51,005 bases of DNA, taken from an uncultured Clostridium sp. Its GTDB lineage: Bacteria > Bacillota > Clostridia > TANB77 > CAG-508. Both the position numbers and the translations under genes were made by a program. The stretch is from NCBI GenBank assembly GCA_947575745.1, contig CANPOS010000010.1, positions 1-51,005 on the forward strand, read 5' to 3'. The notes below the pieces were generated by a model, which saw only the letters and a list, made by a program, of their open reading frames with translations, searched no databases and was not told the origin of the DNA. Shown here one piece after another: positions 18,958 through 28,654 of this stretch; position 1 is the first letter of the stretch, and the number at the start of each line of letters is the position of its first letter.

Positions 18958-19302
18958 TTACTTTTTAGAATTGATAATGTAGTTAATTAAATATGAAACC
19001 ATATCTTTGTCTTTATCTTCAAATGTATCAAATGACTTATTCAAGAAATTGTTTGTGCAGATAGAAAATTTTACAAGACTAGCAAAAATTGAATTTGTAT
19101 CAGTATCAAGAGCATTGCATATATCAATTAGAGTTGCAACACTTAAACCACTTTCGCCACGTTCAATTAGACTAATAAAGTGTGCAGTTTTGCCTATCTT
19201 CTCAGCTAATTGTTCTTGTGAAATTCCCTCTAAAGTACGAATTTGTTTTATATTTGCACCTAATATTTTTGCAATATTAGAGTTATCTTTCTTTTTCTCC
19301 AT
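18958..19302 (-). CDS. XRE-family transcriptional regulator
   Basis: This 114-residue protein has an N-terminal helix-turn-helix: IKQIRTLEGISQEQLAEKIG, then SLIERGESGLSVATLIDICNALD. The C-terminal half (about 75-114) is helical and may dimerise. The ribosome site is taggaga. It is divergent from the small genes at 19439 and later, so it probably represses the element's early promoter in the shared 19303-19438 gap. The frame is intact. Confidence 0.85.
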   Translation of the reverse strand: MEKKKDNSNIAKILGANIKQIRTLEGISQEQLAEKIGKTAHFISLIERGESGLSVATLIDICNALDTDTNSIFASLVKFSICTNNFLNKSFDTFEDKDKDMVSYLINYIINSKK

Positions 19303-19438
19303 TTTTCATCATCTCCTATATTGAAATTGTATCAATTAGTAAGTATCACTACCAGTTATCAGTATTTACAAAACGAATAAAAATAGTCATTGATATTTAC
19401 AGAAAAGAAAATTTATGATAGAATGTGAGGTGAAAAAT

Positions 19439-19621
19439 ATGTCAAAAGATAAAACAACAGAAGAAAAAGCAAAAACCTTAACTTGTTGGAGATGTGGACG
19501 TATTATATGGGAAAATACAAAGACTGGTCATACGGGTTGCTTAAACACAAAGTGTAAAGGTTATTTATGGGGTGCAAAGAATTTAGATAAGGAATACTTA
19601 AAACAAGTAAAAAAGCAGTAA
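19439..19621 (+). CDS. Small zinc-ribbon protein
   Basis: This 60-residue protein has a CWRCG knuckle near residue 16 and CLNTKC near residue 34, enough to bind one zinc ion. The start at 19439 follows gaggtg; the longer frame upstream lacks a better site. A lysine-rich tail follows. It may be an accessory regulator of the mobile element. No family is recognised. Confidence 0.65.
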   Translation: MSKDKTTEEKAKTLTCWRCGRIIWENTKTGHTGCLNTKCKGYLWGAKNLDKEYLKQVKKQ

Positions 19622-19646
19622 TTTATATTAGAAAGGGGTTTTAAAA

Positions 19647-19799
19647 ATGTATTCATCAATATTACATGGAAACGGTAAGACATGGGCTGAAATGACACCA
19701 GAAGAACAAAAGGCTTGTCTAATATTTATTGGAATAGTGGTTATAGGACTTGCAGTTTATGGAATATACTATTACTTTAAGAAGAAAAAACATAAATAA
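19647..19799 (+). CDS. 50-residue single-span membrane protein
   Basis: A short ORF starting MYSSILHGNGKTW behind aaagggg. It has one membrane helix (about 26-43, with IFIGIVVIGLAVYGI) and a KKKKHK tail, which places the C terminus in the cytoplasm. It is embedded between two genes of the same direction with short gaps. Small holin-like or conjugation accessory proteins look like this, but no function can be assigned. Confidence 0.6.
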   Translation: MYSSILHGNGKTWAEMTPEEQKACLIFIGIVVIGLAVYGIYYYFKKKKHK

Positions 19800-19865
19800 C
19801 TTTATATATGTTGTTTTTTGTCGAATAATGTCATATAATTAAATTATGATAGAGGGGGTTTTTAA

Positions 19866-21338
19866 ATGGAAGAAGAAAAGAAGAAGATGAGTAAAGAAAC
19901 AAAAAAGTTACTCATAATTATAAGTAGTTTCATAGCAGTAGTAATAATAGTGGGAGTAGTTTTTGGAGTAGTTTTCCCACAACTGAACAAGAAAGAAGTT
20001 CAAACTTCATCTCAACTGGAAAATGAAAACATACAAGAAGAAAACACTATACCCGATTACATGGAGTTATCTAGTGATAATCCATACGGAATGAGATATA
20101 AAATGACAATAGATGATTATGTGAATAGATATAATGAAATAATAGAAGAAACAAAAGATTTATCAGAACTTTTTAAAATAAATAAGTCAGATTTTGAATT
20201 TATAGGAAAAGTTAAAGACAATGTAAGTTCTTATTCGTATGTGCAATATGTAATAGGCAGTAATCAACCAAGGTTTATAATAGCTTTGCAAGTAGAAGAT
20301 AATAGTGAAAAAATTATAGTAGTATCTTGTATAATTAACACTAAATATGCTAACAAACTTACACAAGAGGCACAAACTGCATTATTTACACAAGATTTAA
20401 CAAGAGTACTTATGACAGTTAATAATAAACTAACACAAGAAGAAATTTTTAATAATATTAGAACAACAGTAAGTTCGCAACCACATATACATTTTAAAGA
20501 TAATAATATGTTTACACTAACAGTTGCACAAGATAACGATACATATAGTATTACAGCAATAACAAATGGAGCATATAAAGACTTTGTAAATAATTTTTCA
20601 AATGATACAACGGAAACTTCATCAAGCACAAATAATTCATCAAGTACAAATTCAACAGTTGTTGCAGATATACAAGACAGAATTGATTTTTTCAATAGTT
20701 ACTATGCTTGGAATTTCCACCCAACAGATGAACAAATGCAACAAATGGTAGAGTTTGCAAACAGTACAAGTAATTTCACTAATGATACATTGGCAGATTT
20801 TATTATAGATAAAGGTTGGTTGCCAGATAGTGGAACTGGAACGGTAAGCAGTAACAATAGTAGTTCAACAACAACAAATAATGGTAACAGTAGTAGCAGT
20901 AACAAAAATACAAGTTCAAGCAACACTTCAAATAAAAATAATAGCACAAGTTCAAATAATAGCAGTAGTAAAACTGAAAGTGAATATTTTAATGTAACAG
21001 TTAATATAAATATGAAACAAATAATTCAAAATAATGCAATAGCCAAAAAAGTTGTAGATAATGTAAAAGAGTATCCAACAATACATATAAGTATTTCTGA
21101 TGGTGCAGGAGATACAGGATTAATTTATCAATTAGAAAACCCAGCTGATTATTCACAAGGTAGGAAAAGTATACCAGATACAATAACTCGAAATATTACT
21201 ACAAAAGCAGGTGCAAAAATAAAATTTGTTATAGAGATGAGTTCAAGTAGTGAAGAAAACAGTTCTAATAATGTAGCAATTACTTTACTTGAAAAAGAAA
21301 TGACTTTTGATAAAACAGGAACTTATGAAATAAAATAA
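19866..21338 (+). CDS. Large membrane-anchored surface protein
   Basis: This 490-residue protein has a lysine-rich cytoplasmic start, one membrane helix (about 15-40) and an extracytoplasmic remainder. Two domains (about 60-245 and 375-490) are separated by Ser/Asn/Thr-rich low-complexity linkers (250-260 and 325-370) around a short YYAWNFHPTDEQM segment. The ribosome site is gaggggg. No enzyme motif is seen. It is a cargo surface protein of the mobile element. A terminator follows at 21349. Confidence 0.7.
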   Translation: MEEEKKKMSKETKKLLIIISSFIAVVIIVGVVFGVVFPQLNKKEVQTSSQLENENIQEENTIPDYMELSSDNPYGMRYKMTIDDYVNRYNEIIEETKDLSELFKINKSDFEFIGKVKDNVSSYSYVQYVIGSNQPRFIIALQVEDNSEKIIVVSCIINTKYANKLTQEAQTALFTQDLTRVLMTVNNKLTQEEIFNNIRTTVSSQPHIHFKDNNMFTLTVAQDNDTYSITAITNGAYKDFVNNFSNDTTETSSSTNNSSSTNSTVVADIQDRIDFFNSYYAWNFHPTDEQMQQMVEFANSTSNFTNDTLADFIIDKGWLPDSGTGTVSSNNSSSTTTNNGNSSSSNKNTSSSNTSNKNNSTSSNNSSSKTESEYFNVTVNINMKQIIQNNAIAKKVVDNVKEYPTIHISISDGAGDTGLIYQLENPADYSQGRKSIPDTITRNITTKAGAKIKFVIEMSSSSEENSSNNVAITLLEKEMTFDKTGTYEIK

Positions 21339-21348
21339 TTGAAAAAAC

Positions 21349-21385
21349 AAAGTTCAGTAATGAAAAAAGTTACTGGACTTTTTCT
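21349..21385 (+). terminator. Terminator after the 19866 gene
   Basis: The arms aaagttcagtaa and ttactggacttttt (one G-U pair) and a T run. Confidence 0.8.
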
Positions 21386-21528
21386 TTTATGAATTATAAT
21401 CTGTTATAAAAGTCCCTAGTTTTAAGTTCTAGGAACTATTTAATTAACGTGAGAAACGTCATGTAAGGTTTTTCAGAGAAAAAGTATATACTATATAGGT
21501 TACAATGATTTTTGACCTTATTTCTATT

Positions 21529-21972
21529 TTAAGATATTTGCCTTATACCACCCATAGCACCAGCTATTTGTATTCCTCCAAACTCTGCCATTTTGGAATC
21601 CGACAAATTAGTACAATAAGCTACTGGTAGACTTTCTTTCAATTCTATTTTGTCATTTTCCCACTCTTCTTGATTTTTTGATACATATAACATACTAAAA
21701 AATGCACCATATATTGTTGGAGTTAGTATTGCATGATAAACCAATATTCCTTTTTCTTTTTCAACCTTTTTCACAAGTTCCGTTAAATCTTCTCTATTGC
21801 TTACCCAGTATAAAACTGCTGAAAATACTTTGTTCTTATATTCGGAATAGTAAAGTGTATCTTCCTTTTCAAATTCTGTGATAACATTTTCTAGTAATTC
21901 GTATTTCTCATGTAATATTTTTAATCTTTCAATAGCTTCTTTCTTTTGTAATGTTCTAATATCTTCTGCCAT
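21529..21972 (-). CDS. Hypothetical protein of the mobile element
   Basis: This 147-residue protein has a helical N-terminal half (LQKKEAIERLKILHEKYELLE) and a mixed C-terminal half with glycine-rich GGIQIAGAMGGIRQ at the end. It has no membrane helix. It lies four bases downstream of the DUF2786 gene on the same strand, so the two form an operon. The family is not recognised. The frame is intact. Confidence 0.65.
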   Translation of the reverse strand: MAEDIRTLQKKEAIERLKILHEKYELLENVITEFEKEDTLYYSEYKNKVFSAVLYWVSNREDLTELVKKVEKEKGILVYHAILTPTIYGAFFSMLYVSKNQEEWENDKIELKESLPVAYCTNLSDSKMAEFGGIQIAGAMGGIRQIS

Positions 21973-21976
21973 AAAA

Positions 21977-22579
21977 TTATTCCCCTTTCTTTAAACTTGC
22001 CTTTTTAGTTGTGCTTTTGTTAGTTTTAGTTTTGTTACTTTTTACATTTTCTTTCTTTTTAGTTGTAGTGGTTTCTTCTAATGATTTTCTTATTACTGTG
22101 TATTCCATACCTTGAGTCATTAAAGACGCTTTAAGTGATTTTGCTTTTTCTTCTGCTGATAATTCATCTATATTTGTTGTAGGTGCGTCTTTTGGAAATA
22201 TTTTATTCTTCTGTATAAATGCACTAACGAATACGTCATGTTCCTTATAAAAACTGTCGATATATACGGAAAGCATATATTTAAACTCAATTTCTTGTGC
22301 TTTAGTAAGTTTAGTGAAAAATGATATTTTAGTTCCAAAACGTCTATACAATGTAGCATTATCGAAGTAAGCATATAATATTTGACTGCAAATTCTTTTT
22401 TCTGCATCCGTTCTTAATTCAATATTTACAACTTTTGTTTCTTCGTTTTTTATTTCTTCTTCTGTAATTCCGTATTTCTTCATTAGCTTTTCAAGTAGTT
22501 TTGTTGCATTTTCTTTTTCTCCAGCAATTCCCCTTTCACTTAATGCTTTTAGTTTCTGTATGATTTCTTTTTTCTCCAC
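21977..22579 (-). CDS. DUF2786-domain protein
   Basis: The first 45 residues match the DUF2786 pattern: a KLKALSERGI-type helix, then ATKLLEKLMKKYGI. The middle is helical, and the C terminus is a Lys/Thr-rich tail (KTKTNKSTTKK) that could bind nucleic acid. The GTG start at 22579 is chosen because aaaggag lies eight bases before it; an ATG at 22597 is the alternative. DUF2786 proteins are common in phages and mobile elements, often with nucleic-acid-related roles. Confidence 0.7.
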   Translation of the reverse strand: MEKKEIIQKLKALSERGIAGEKENATKLLEKLMKKYGITEEEIKNEETKVVNIELRTDAEKRICSQILYAYFDNATLYRRFGTKISFFTKLTKAQEIEFKYMLSVYIDSFYKEHDVFVSAFIQKNKIFPKDAPTTNIDELSAEEKAKSLKASLMTQGMEYTVIRKSLEETTTTKKKENVKSNKTKTNKSTTKKASLKKGE

Positions 22580-23020
22580 TTTAAAATCTCCTTTCATTGA
22601 TATTTCAGCACTTTCGCTAAATATATTATACTATAACAAAACAAATGTTTCTACAATTTTAAGAAAATATTTTATTTTTTATAAAAAATTTTTTAATTCA
22701 AAGTTCCCCTTTTCCCCCTAGTAAGTTTTAAGACGTTGAATTATAACTGAAGATAGTCTGTAAAGGTTTAAAAGATTATAGGCGAAGTAGTATATACTTA
22801 AAAAATAAAAAGGCTTAAAATAGTTTTTCACGTTAAATATAATCTAAATATTCTCTACCTAGTGCATGATGAGAAATCACAAATTGTAAAAATATTATTA
22901 TAGGAGATAAAAAAGGAGTGATTTTAATGACTGATTATGGCTAAAAAAGAAAAATGAGATTTTTCGAGCAGTTAGAAACAGTCATTAAGTACACACATTT
23001 TCAAGAAAGGGTTGTTAAAT
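22580..23020. other. Divergent intergenic region, 440 bases
   Basis: This AT-rich stretch separates divergent operons and presumably holds their promoters. Near 22916 there is a good ribosome site (aaaaggag) followed by very short ORFs (MTDYG, or MAKKEK in another frame), which may be a leader. No other feature is supported. Confidence 0.3.
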
Positions 23021-23305
23021 ATGAAAATAATAAAAGAAGAAAAAACAGAACTATGTTGTAAATATAGTGATTTATTCAAAGTAATGAATAAACTAACTAA
23101 TCTTATAAAGGACGTTCAAGCAGTAGATGAATATTTAAGTCCAAGTGATGAAGAAAACATAAGAAAAAATGTAGTTCAAAAACTAGCACAAATAATTGAT
23201 GATACACAAGAAAGCATAAAATACGCAAAGAAAAGAGCAGAACAAGAAAAACCATACTGGAAAACTGGCGACTTAGACAGAATTGTAGACATAAGCAAAC
23301 CATAA
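23021..23305 (+). CDS. Small helical hypothetical protein
   Basis: This 94-residue charged, helical protein starts MKIIKEEK behind agaaaggg. It shows a possible coiled coil around residues 60-80 (DDTQESIKYAKKRAEQE). It has no membrane helix or cysteine motif and is followed by a bidirectional terminator. It is an accessory gene of the mobile element with unknown role. Confidence 0.6.
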   Translation: MKIIKEEKTELCCKYSDLFKVMNKLTNLIKDVQAVDEYLSPSDEENIRKNVVQKLAQIIDDTQESIKYAKKRAEQEKPYWKTGDLDRIVDISKP

Positions 23306-23332
23306 GAAAAATACTATAATTAAAATTAAAAA

Positions 23333-23368
23333 GGCAATTCACTATAAAAAGCGAATTGTCTATTTTTT
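23333..23368. terminator. Bidirectional terminator between convergent genes
   Basis: The arms ggcaattcac and gcgaattgtc with a T run. It lies between the convergent genes at 23021 and 23376. Confidence 0.7.
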
Positions 23369-23375
23369 CACACAT

Positions 23376-24629
23376 TTATTGTTTCTTCTTTGGTGGTCTA
23401 CCACGTTTTACAGTATAAGTAGATTTCACAGTTTCTTCAAAATTAGTTAAGATTTTCATTATTTCTTCATCATCTAGTTGTTTTGATTTGCAGTCTTGAT
23501 ATAGATTTTTAAGTTTTTCAAGTTCTTCATGGTAAGTAGGGTTATTATTGTATCTTTTACGCAGTTTTGCATAATATAAATTGACTTTTTCTTTATCTCT
23601 TCCTAAACGCATATTTTTATATATATAATTCTCTTTACATTTTTTAGTACAAAAAACTTGGTCTGTTCTTTTAGGGATAAAATATTCATTACAATTTTTA
23701 CATTTCAATATAACTTTATGATTAAGTGATATTTGATATATTGTAACATTGAAGAAATCTTCTATACATTTTATTTCATAAGTATATTTATAAGGCCTTG
23801 GAAATTTAAAGCAATCAGTTTTATAATCAATTCTTGCAGTTGGTATATATGCTTGAATACCAGAAAAATTATTATTTCTAGTTTCACTATTATATATAAA
23901 TGATTTTTTAATTAAATCTATTCCCTCTCCTAAAGCATTGACAAATTCTGCAACAGATTTTGCAAGTTGTTGTAACATATAATCAATAGTATCTTTCTTT
24001 TTTAAGTCCTCTATTGTTTGCTGATATAGGTTACATAGCATAATTTGACGTTTGGGCATATCTTTAGTAATACCATTTAAAACATAAGGAGAACCATGTT
24101 CTAACTTATAAATTGTTGATTTTAGTTCTTCAATATCTTTTTTATATCTTGTTTCTTCTTTAGTCATGTAATCTAAAGCCCATTGATTAAAAATGCTAAA
24201 CTTTGGATTTATCTTTTCAAATTCATGTAATACCCTTTCAAAAATAGAATAACAAGTATTTTTTAGTTCTGTATCTAATATTTTTCTTTCAGATATATAT
24301 TTATCATAATCATTTTTTAAATTATCTTGAATAACTGCATTTTTATTTTGCCAGTCTTGTTTTGCTTGACTTGACAAATTCATATAATTACACAAAATAT
24401 TCTTTTTTATCTTATTAAAGTTGTTCAATATTTCAAGTAAAAAAGTTCCAACAGTTTCAGCAGAGTGTATTGGTTGTTTAGGGGTATTTTTAGACGCTAA
24501 AAAACCTCTAGTGTTTATTGTTTCAAAAACTGCTTGAACTTCCTTTATATCATCAATATTTGTTATTTCAAATTCCATATCTAAAGTAACAAGATTTTCT
24601 ATAATGCCTAAAGAGTCTAAATTTATCAT
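23376..24629 (-). CDS. Zinc-finger protein, DUF6076-like
   Basis: This 417-residue protein is mostly helical with a C-terminal zinc knuckle near residues 310-335: CKNCNEYFIPKR then FCTKKC. Basic NMRLGRDKEK and an RGRPPKKK tail follow, the latter an AT-hook-like motif. This layout is known from DUF6076-type proteins in clostridial integrative elements; the name is tentative. It is presumably nucleic-acid binding. It is transcribed away from the helicase gene, with repeat-containing DNA between them. Confidence 0.6.
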   Translation of the reverse strand: MINLDSLGIIENLVTLDMEFEITNIDDIKEVQAVFETINTRGFLASKNTPKQPIHSAETVGTFLLEILNNFNKIKKNILCNYMNLSSQAKQDWQNKNAVIQDNLKNDYDKYISERKILDTELKNTCYSIFERVLHEFEKINPKFSIFNQWALDYMTKEETRYKKDIEELKSTIYKLEHGSPYVLNGITKDMPKRQIMLCNLYQQTIEDLKKKDTIDYMLQQLAKSVAEFVNALGEGIDLIKKSFIYNSETRNNNFSGIQAYIPTARIDYKTDCFKFPRPYKYTYEIKCIEDFFNVTIYQISLNHKVILKCKNCNEYFIPKRTDQVFCTKKCKENYIYKNMRLGRDKEKVNLYYAKLRKRYNNNPTYHEELEKLKNLYQDCKSKQLDDEEIMKILTNFEETVKSTYTVKRGRPPKKKQ

Positions 24630-24630
24630 A

Positions 24631-24836
24631 ATTTTATCTCATCTCCTAAATTAATTTTATCCCATAGAAAGTCCATAATTTTCTTTGTCTAATATTATAA
24701 CTAGAAAGATGAAAACAGTATATCACGAATAAATAATTTACACAAATAAATTTTATCTCATCTAGTAAATAAATTTTATCCCATAGAAAGAGTAAAATTT
24801 TCAACGGAGAAAATTATAACTAGAAAGATGAAAAAC
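24631..24836. repeat. Two diverged direct repeats upstream of the helicase gene
   Basis: Units at about 24631-24715 and 24750-24836 share attttatctcatct, aattttatcccatagaaag and attataactagaaagatgaaaa. Spaced direct repeats between two divergent genes, next to a replication helicase, fit an origin of replication (iterons) or an autoregulatory operator. Confidence 0.6.
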
Positions 24837-24903
24837 GATTTATCTTTCCAAAAACAAAAACGCGTTTTAAAAATATAAAGATATTTTTTAGGAGGAATTA
24901 AAA

Positions 24904-26394
24904 ATGGAACAAGAAAACTTGTTAAATGAAAATGAAGAAAAAGAAAATATAGGAGAAAACAATTCTCAAAAAGAATTACCCAACTTACCCGAAGAATTAC
25001 ATACAGAAAAATTAACAATGGAAACTGCTAAAGGAATTGACAATTTATATGAGGCATATTTAAAAGGACAAGAAGTAGAATTGCCCCCATGGTTAGTAGA
25101 AAATAATAATAAAGAAGAAAGAAAAATCGAAGTCCTACCACAAGAATTATATTTATATCTTAAAAAGAACGACCATATAAAATCTGTAAAGTTAGGAAAC
25201 TCAAAAGGTATAATACTTTATCATTATGATAAGGACGGGTATTATAAAAAATGGACTGAAAGCGATTGCAAAGCACGTATAAAGAGTTTTATACCAGTTA
25301 AAATTAGAAATTCTAGTCAATGGGATAAAGTATATAAAGAATTGATTACTGATTATGCTAATACAAAAGAAAGCGAACTAAATGCTAATGAAGATATTAT
25401 AAACTTTAAAAATGGAACATTGAATATTAAGACTGGAAAGCTATCGCCACATAGTCCAGATGATTTATGTACGATACAAATTCCATGCAAGTATACTCCT
25501 AATTTACCACTAGCAAAAGCACCAGTAACAATGAATTTTTTAAATACTCTTACAAATGGAGAGCAAGAAGATATATGGACAATTTTAGAAATTATAAGTT
25601 TAGTAATAAGCAATGTAAAATGTTCAAAGTGTAAGAAATTACTAATTTTATATGGTGCAGGAGATACTGGAAAGAGTCAACTTCGTAAATTAGTAGAAAA
25701 ACTTTTAGGAGAAGAAAATTGTCATACAATAGGCTTTAACCAAATGAACAGTAAATTTGGTTTAGGTGTAGTTTATGGTAAAAGACTAATTGGCTCTGGA
25801 GATATGGAAGGTACAAGAATAGCTGACATTGAAATCTTAAAACAATTAACAGGTGGCGACAGTTTAAATATGGAATTAAAATATGAAAATGCGTTTACTG
25901 CTACATATAACGGTTTTGTATGGTCTAACTGCAATGTATTACCAAGTTTTAGTGGCGACCGTGGTAAACATGTATACGAGAGATTTTTGATACTTTCTTG
26001 TGATAATGTAATACCCAAAGAAAAACAAAACCCCAATTTATTAGATGACTTATATGCAGAAAGAGAGGTACTTGTATCAGTTGCAGTTCAATTCTTACAA
26101 GATTTAATAAAGAGAAATTACAAAATTACAGAAAGTAAAAGAACTATACAAAATCGTTTTAACTATGAAATTCAAAACGATTCACTAACATTGTTCTTAA
26201 AAGAGTGTTGTGAAGTAAGCAAAGGAAGAACAAACATATCATATTTTAAATACAAATATAAAGAATGGTGTAGAGAAAATAACCTTGTGCCTGAAAGACC
26301 TAATAGCATTACAGATATTTTAGTAAATGATTTTGGCATTGTTAAAGGAAAGTCTGGTAATGACTATTACGAATTGATTATAAAGGAAGATTAA
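24904..26394 (+). CDS. D5/P4-type replication helicase-primase
   Basis: This 496-residue superfamily 3 helicase has a Walker A motif GAGDTGKS at 251-258, the upstream IINFKNGTLNIKTG box typical of the D5 N-terminal domain, and SGDMEGTRIADIEILKQLTGGD, FVWSNCNVLP and DRGKHVYERFLIL resembling P4-family primase/helicases. A separate primase active site is not obvious in the first 140 residues, so it may be helicase only. The ribosome site is aggagg. It is the replication core of the integrated element. Confidence 0.9.
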   Translation: MEQENLLNENEEKENIGENNSQKELPNLPEELHTEKLTMETAKGIDNLYEAYLKGQEVELPPWLVENNNKEERKIEVLPQELYLYLKKNDHIKSVKLGNSKGIILYHYDKDGYYKKWTESDCKARIKSFIPVKIRNSSQWDKVYKELITDYANTKESELNANEDIINFKNGTLNIKTGKLSPHSPDDLCTIQIPCKYTPNLPLAKAPVTMNFLNTLTNGEQEDIWTILEIISLVISNVKCSKCKKLLILYGAGDTGKSQLRKLVEKLLGEENCHTIGFNQMNSKFGLGVVYGKRLIGSGDMEGTRIADIEILKQLTGGDSLNMELKYENAFTATYNGFVWSNCNVLPSFSGDRGKHVYERFLILSCDNVIPKEKQNPNLLDDLYAEREVLVSVAVQFLQDLIKRNYKITESKRTIQNRFNYEIQNDSLTLFLKECCEVSKGRTNISYFKYKYKEWCRENNLVPERPNSITDILVNDFGIVKGKSGNDYYELIIKED

Positions 26395-26533
26395 GAAGTT
26401 TGGGAATTAGGGGAAAAATATTTTGAAAGTATCTTTTTATATAAAAGAAATATACAAAAAGAACTTCCCTAATTCCCCAAGATAAATAATAAAGAGTGCA
26501 TAAAGCACAGATAAAATATAGGAGGAAATGAAA
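26395..26533. other. Inverted repeat between helicase and Rep-like genes
   Basis: ttgggaattaggggaa near 26400 and ttccctaattccccaa near 26465 are near-perfect inverted copies about 50 bases apart. The same G-rich word family occurs near 17990 and 22700. It may be a terminator or a protein-binding site belonging to the element. Confidence 0.4.
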
Positions 26534-27928
26534 ATGTATAAAAAATTAGCTTTATTTGAAGAGCCAAACGATAACAGTATATGTGAGGTAACATGGTACG
26601 ATAATGATAGAAAGGTAGATATTATAACAAGAAAAAATAGAAAGGCAGACTTTTTAAAGCAATATAAAAGAATTTCAGCAGATGAATATTTTAACCCAAG
26701 AACTGGTAATGTTGAAAAATATAAACGAAGAGATACTAAAAATAAATCAGTAGCGTTCAAAAATTTAAAAATTGGTAATCAATATTGCCTTAACACTTTT
26801 GAGGGAAATGAAACAGAAAAAATAATTGAATTATATTTTAAAACAAAGATAAAAGATACACACCAATTAACAAATATATTAAGTGATTTTTTAGAAGATT
26901 TAAAACAAGAAATCAAACCAATAATGTATTTAAGAATATTACTTTATAATGGAAAGCACCGACCTATATGTCATTTTTGGTTAAAAACAAAAGATAATTC
27001 AAAACTAGAAATATCACAAGAATTATTAGAGAAACTTTGGAAAAAGCACGGAACTGTCAAACAAATAGATTTAACAAAAGAAAACCGTGAGGAAAAAGCA
27101 GAATATCATTATAACGGTTGTAAAACCGACTGCTACCCTAGAAATATACATATTTTAAGTTGTAGTAGAGATATAAAACCTTTAAGAAAAGAATATTTAA
27201 CTCGTGCAGAAACAAGAGAAAAGCTAAAAGGTTTTATACCAAAATATCAAAGTGCAACTGTTCAAGCAGAAAAAGTTGATGGAAAAGAAGTCGAACTACA
27301 AAGGACAAGCTATGAAAGTTATGTAAAAGTAAAAGATATAAGAACAGTAAAACTGTGTAGAAATACCATACATAAACGATACAAAGGAACAATTATCAAA
27401 GACATATATTTTCCTCAGCAAGAGAAGAAACTCAAAAAAGAACTAGAAATAAGTCAAAAGTTGCAAGAAGTACAAGAAATAATGAAACAGAAGAATTTTG
27501 ACAGTATTGCAGAAATTAAAAGAATAGATAATAAGAACGAATTTAATCTAATATACAAAAATACACAAAAGGTTTTACCTTTAAAATATAAAAGCATTGA
27601 GGAAATACTTGCCCTAATGAAAACAACAAAAGCAATTGCAGTCGAAAAAAGAAAGGAGGAATTAGACATACAAAGAGATATTGAAAATAAAGCAGATACT
27701 CTTGAAAACTTGCTATTGTTAGTAAAGGAAACTAATTGGAATATAAACGAATTAGCAAAAGATAGAAATATACAACTTTCACAAGCAGAAAAAGAGTTTA
27801 TAAGCAATATGAAAGATGATTATAACCAATATGAAATTCAATTAAATGCAATTGTAAATAGATACAATAGACAAGTTGGAAGAAAAGTAAAAAGAAGAAG
27901 AAGAAAAAGAGTTGCAGAACAATATTAA
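26534..27928 (+). CDS. Rep-like replication or relaxase protein of the mobile element
   Basis: About 464 residues. The second ATG (26534) is chosen because ggagg lies eight bases before it. The first 75 residues carry SADEYFNPRTGNVEKYKRR, similar to phage and plasmid Rep proteins. A His/Cys-bearing core follows, then a long helical coiled-coil region (about 290-450) and a highly basic RRRRKR tail. A replication-initiation or relaxase role is inferred from context; the catalytic tyrosine was not identified. Confidence 0.55.
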   Translation: MYKKLALFEEPNDNSICEVTWYDNDRKVDIITRKNRKADFLKQYKRISADEYFNPRTGNVEKYKRRDTKNKSVAFKNLKIGNQYCLNTFEGNETEKIIELYFKTKIKDTHQLTNILSDFLEDLKQEIKPIMYLRILLYNGKHRPICHFWLKTKDNSKLEISQELLEKLWKKHGTVKQIDLTKENREEKAEYHYNGCKTDCYPRNIHILSCSRDIKPLRKEYLTRAETREKLKGFIPKYQSATVQAEKVDGKEVELQRTSYESYVKVKDIRTVKLCRNTIHKRYKGTIIKDIYFPQQEKKLKKELEISQKLQEVQEIMKQKNFDSIAEIKRIDNKNEFNLIYKNTQKVLPLKYKSIEEILALMKTTKAIAVEKRKEELDIQRDIENKADTLENLLLLVKETNWNINELAKDRNIQLSQAEKEFISNMKDDYNQYEIQLNAIVNRYNRQVGRKVKRRRRKRVAEQY

Positions 27929-27992
27929 ATGTTAAGTGGGCGAAACATAATGTAACAAATATATTTTGCCCTCTGGAAAGGAATTTATAATT

Positions 27993-28625
27993 ATGATACC
28001 AAAAAGAACAGAAAATCAAGAAGAATATATTTCCGAACTAGAAACGGAAATTATAAGATTAGAGGACTGGAAAAAAGAGTATGAACAATGGTCGGAAGGT
28101 GATAGAAAATTTATAGATATGTTATTAAAGGAAAATAAAGAACTGAAACATAAGTTAATAGTAAGTGAATTAAAATCAAAAATAACTGACCCAAAAAACA
28201 ATAAAGAAGAAACAATTATAAGAATAATGATAAAGTACATTAAAGATAATGAAATGCAAAAAAGAGCTGAACTTGTAGTGAAAACTGCAACTAAACTCTC
28301 AAAGGAAGATAAAGATTATGTACTAATTGTTGGAGAAGTCCCCTCACAAGCAATGTGTGTTCGTATACCAATAGAAGAAATTGAACATATTTTTGAAATG
28401 CTTGTCATTGCACAAGAAGAAACAACAGAAACTTTATACAATAATGTTAAACTGGAAGAATTACAAACAATGCTAAAGAACTCACAATATAGTTATATGA
28501 CAGTAAAAGCATTATTTGAACGTGATGAGTGGCAAATAATTGATAAAAGAAATAATCAACTTAGATTTGAAAATATACCAGCAATGGTAGATAACACTAT
28601 AAGAGAAATTACAAAAAATAAATAA
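27993..28625 (+). CDS. Coiled-coil hypothetical protein
   Basis: About 210 residues starting MIPKRTEN behind ggaaagga. The first 65 residues form a coiled coil (ELETEIIRLEDWKKEYEQW). The rest is mixed and ends with DNTIREITKNK. The leader contains ttttgccctctgga, found again before the excisionase-like gene. There are no membrane segments. The function is unknown; it belongs to the element's rightward operon. Confidence 0.65.
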   Translation: MIPKRTENQEEYISELETEIIRLEDWKKEYEQWSEGDRKFIDMLLKENKELKHKLIVSELKSKITDPKNNKEETIIRIMIKYIKDNEMQKRAELVVKTATKLSKEDKDYVLIVGEVPSQAMCVRIPIEEIEHIFEMLVIAQEETTETLYNNVKLEELQTMLKNSQYSYMTVKALFERDEWQIIDKRNNQLRFENIPAMVDNTIREITKNK

Positions 28626-28654
28626 ATAAAAATTAAAGAAAGAGGTAAAAAGAT

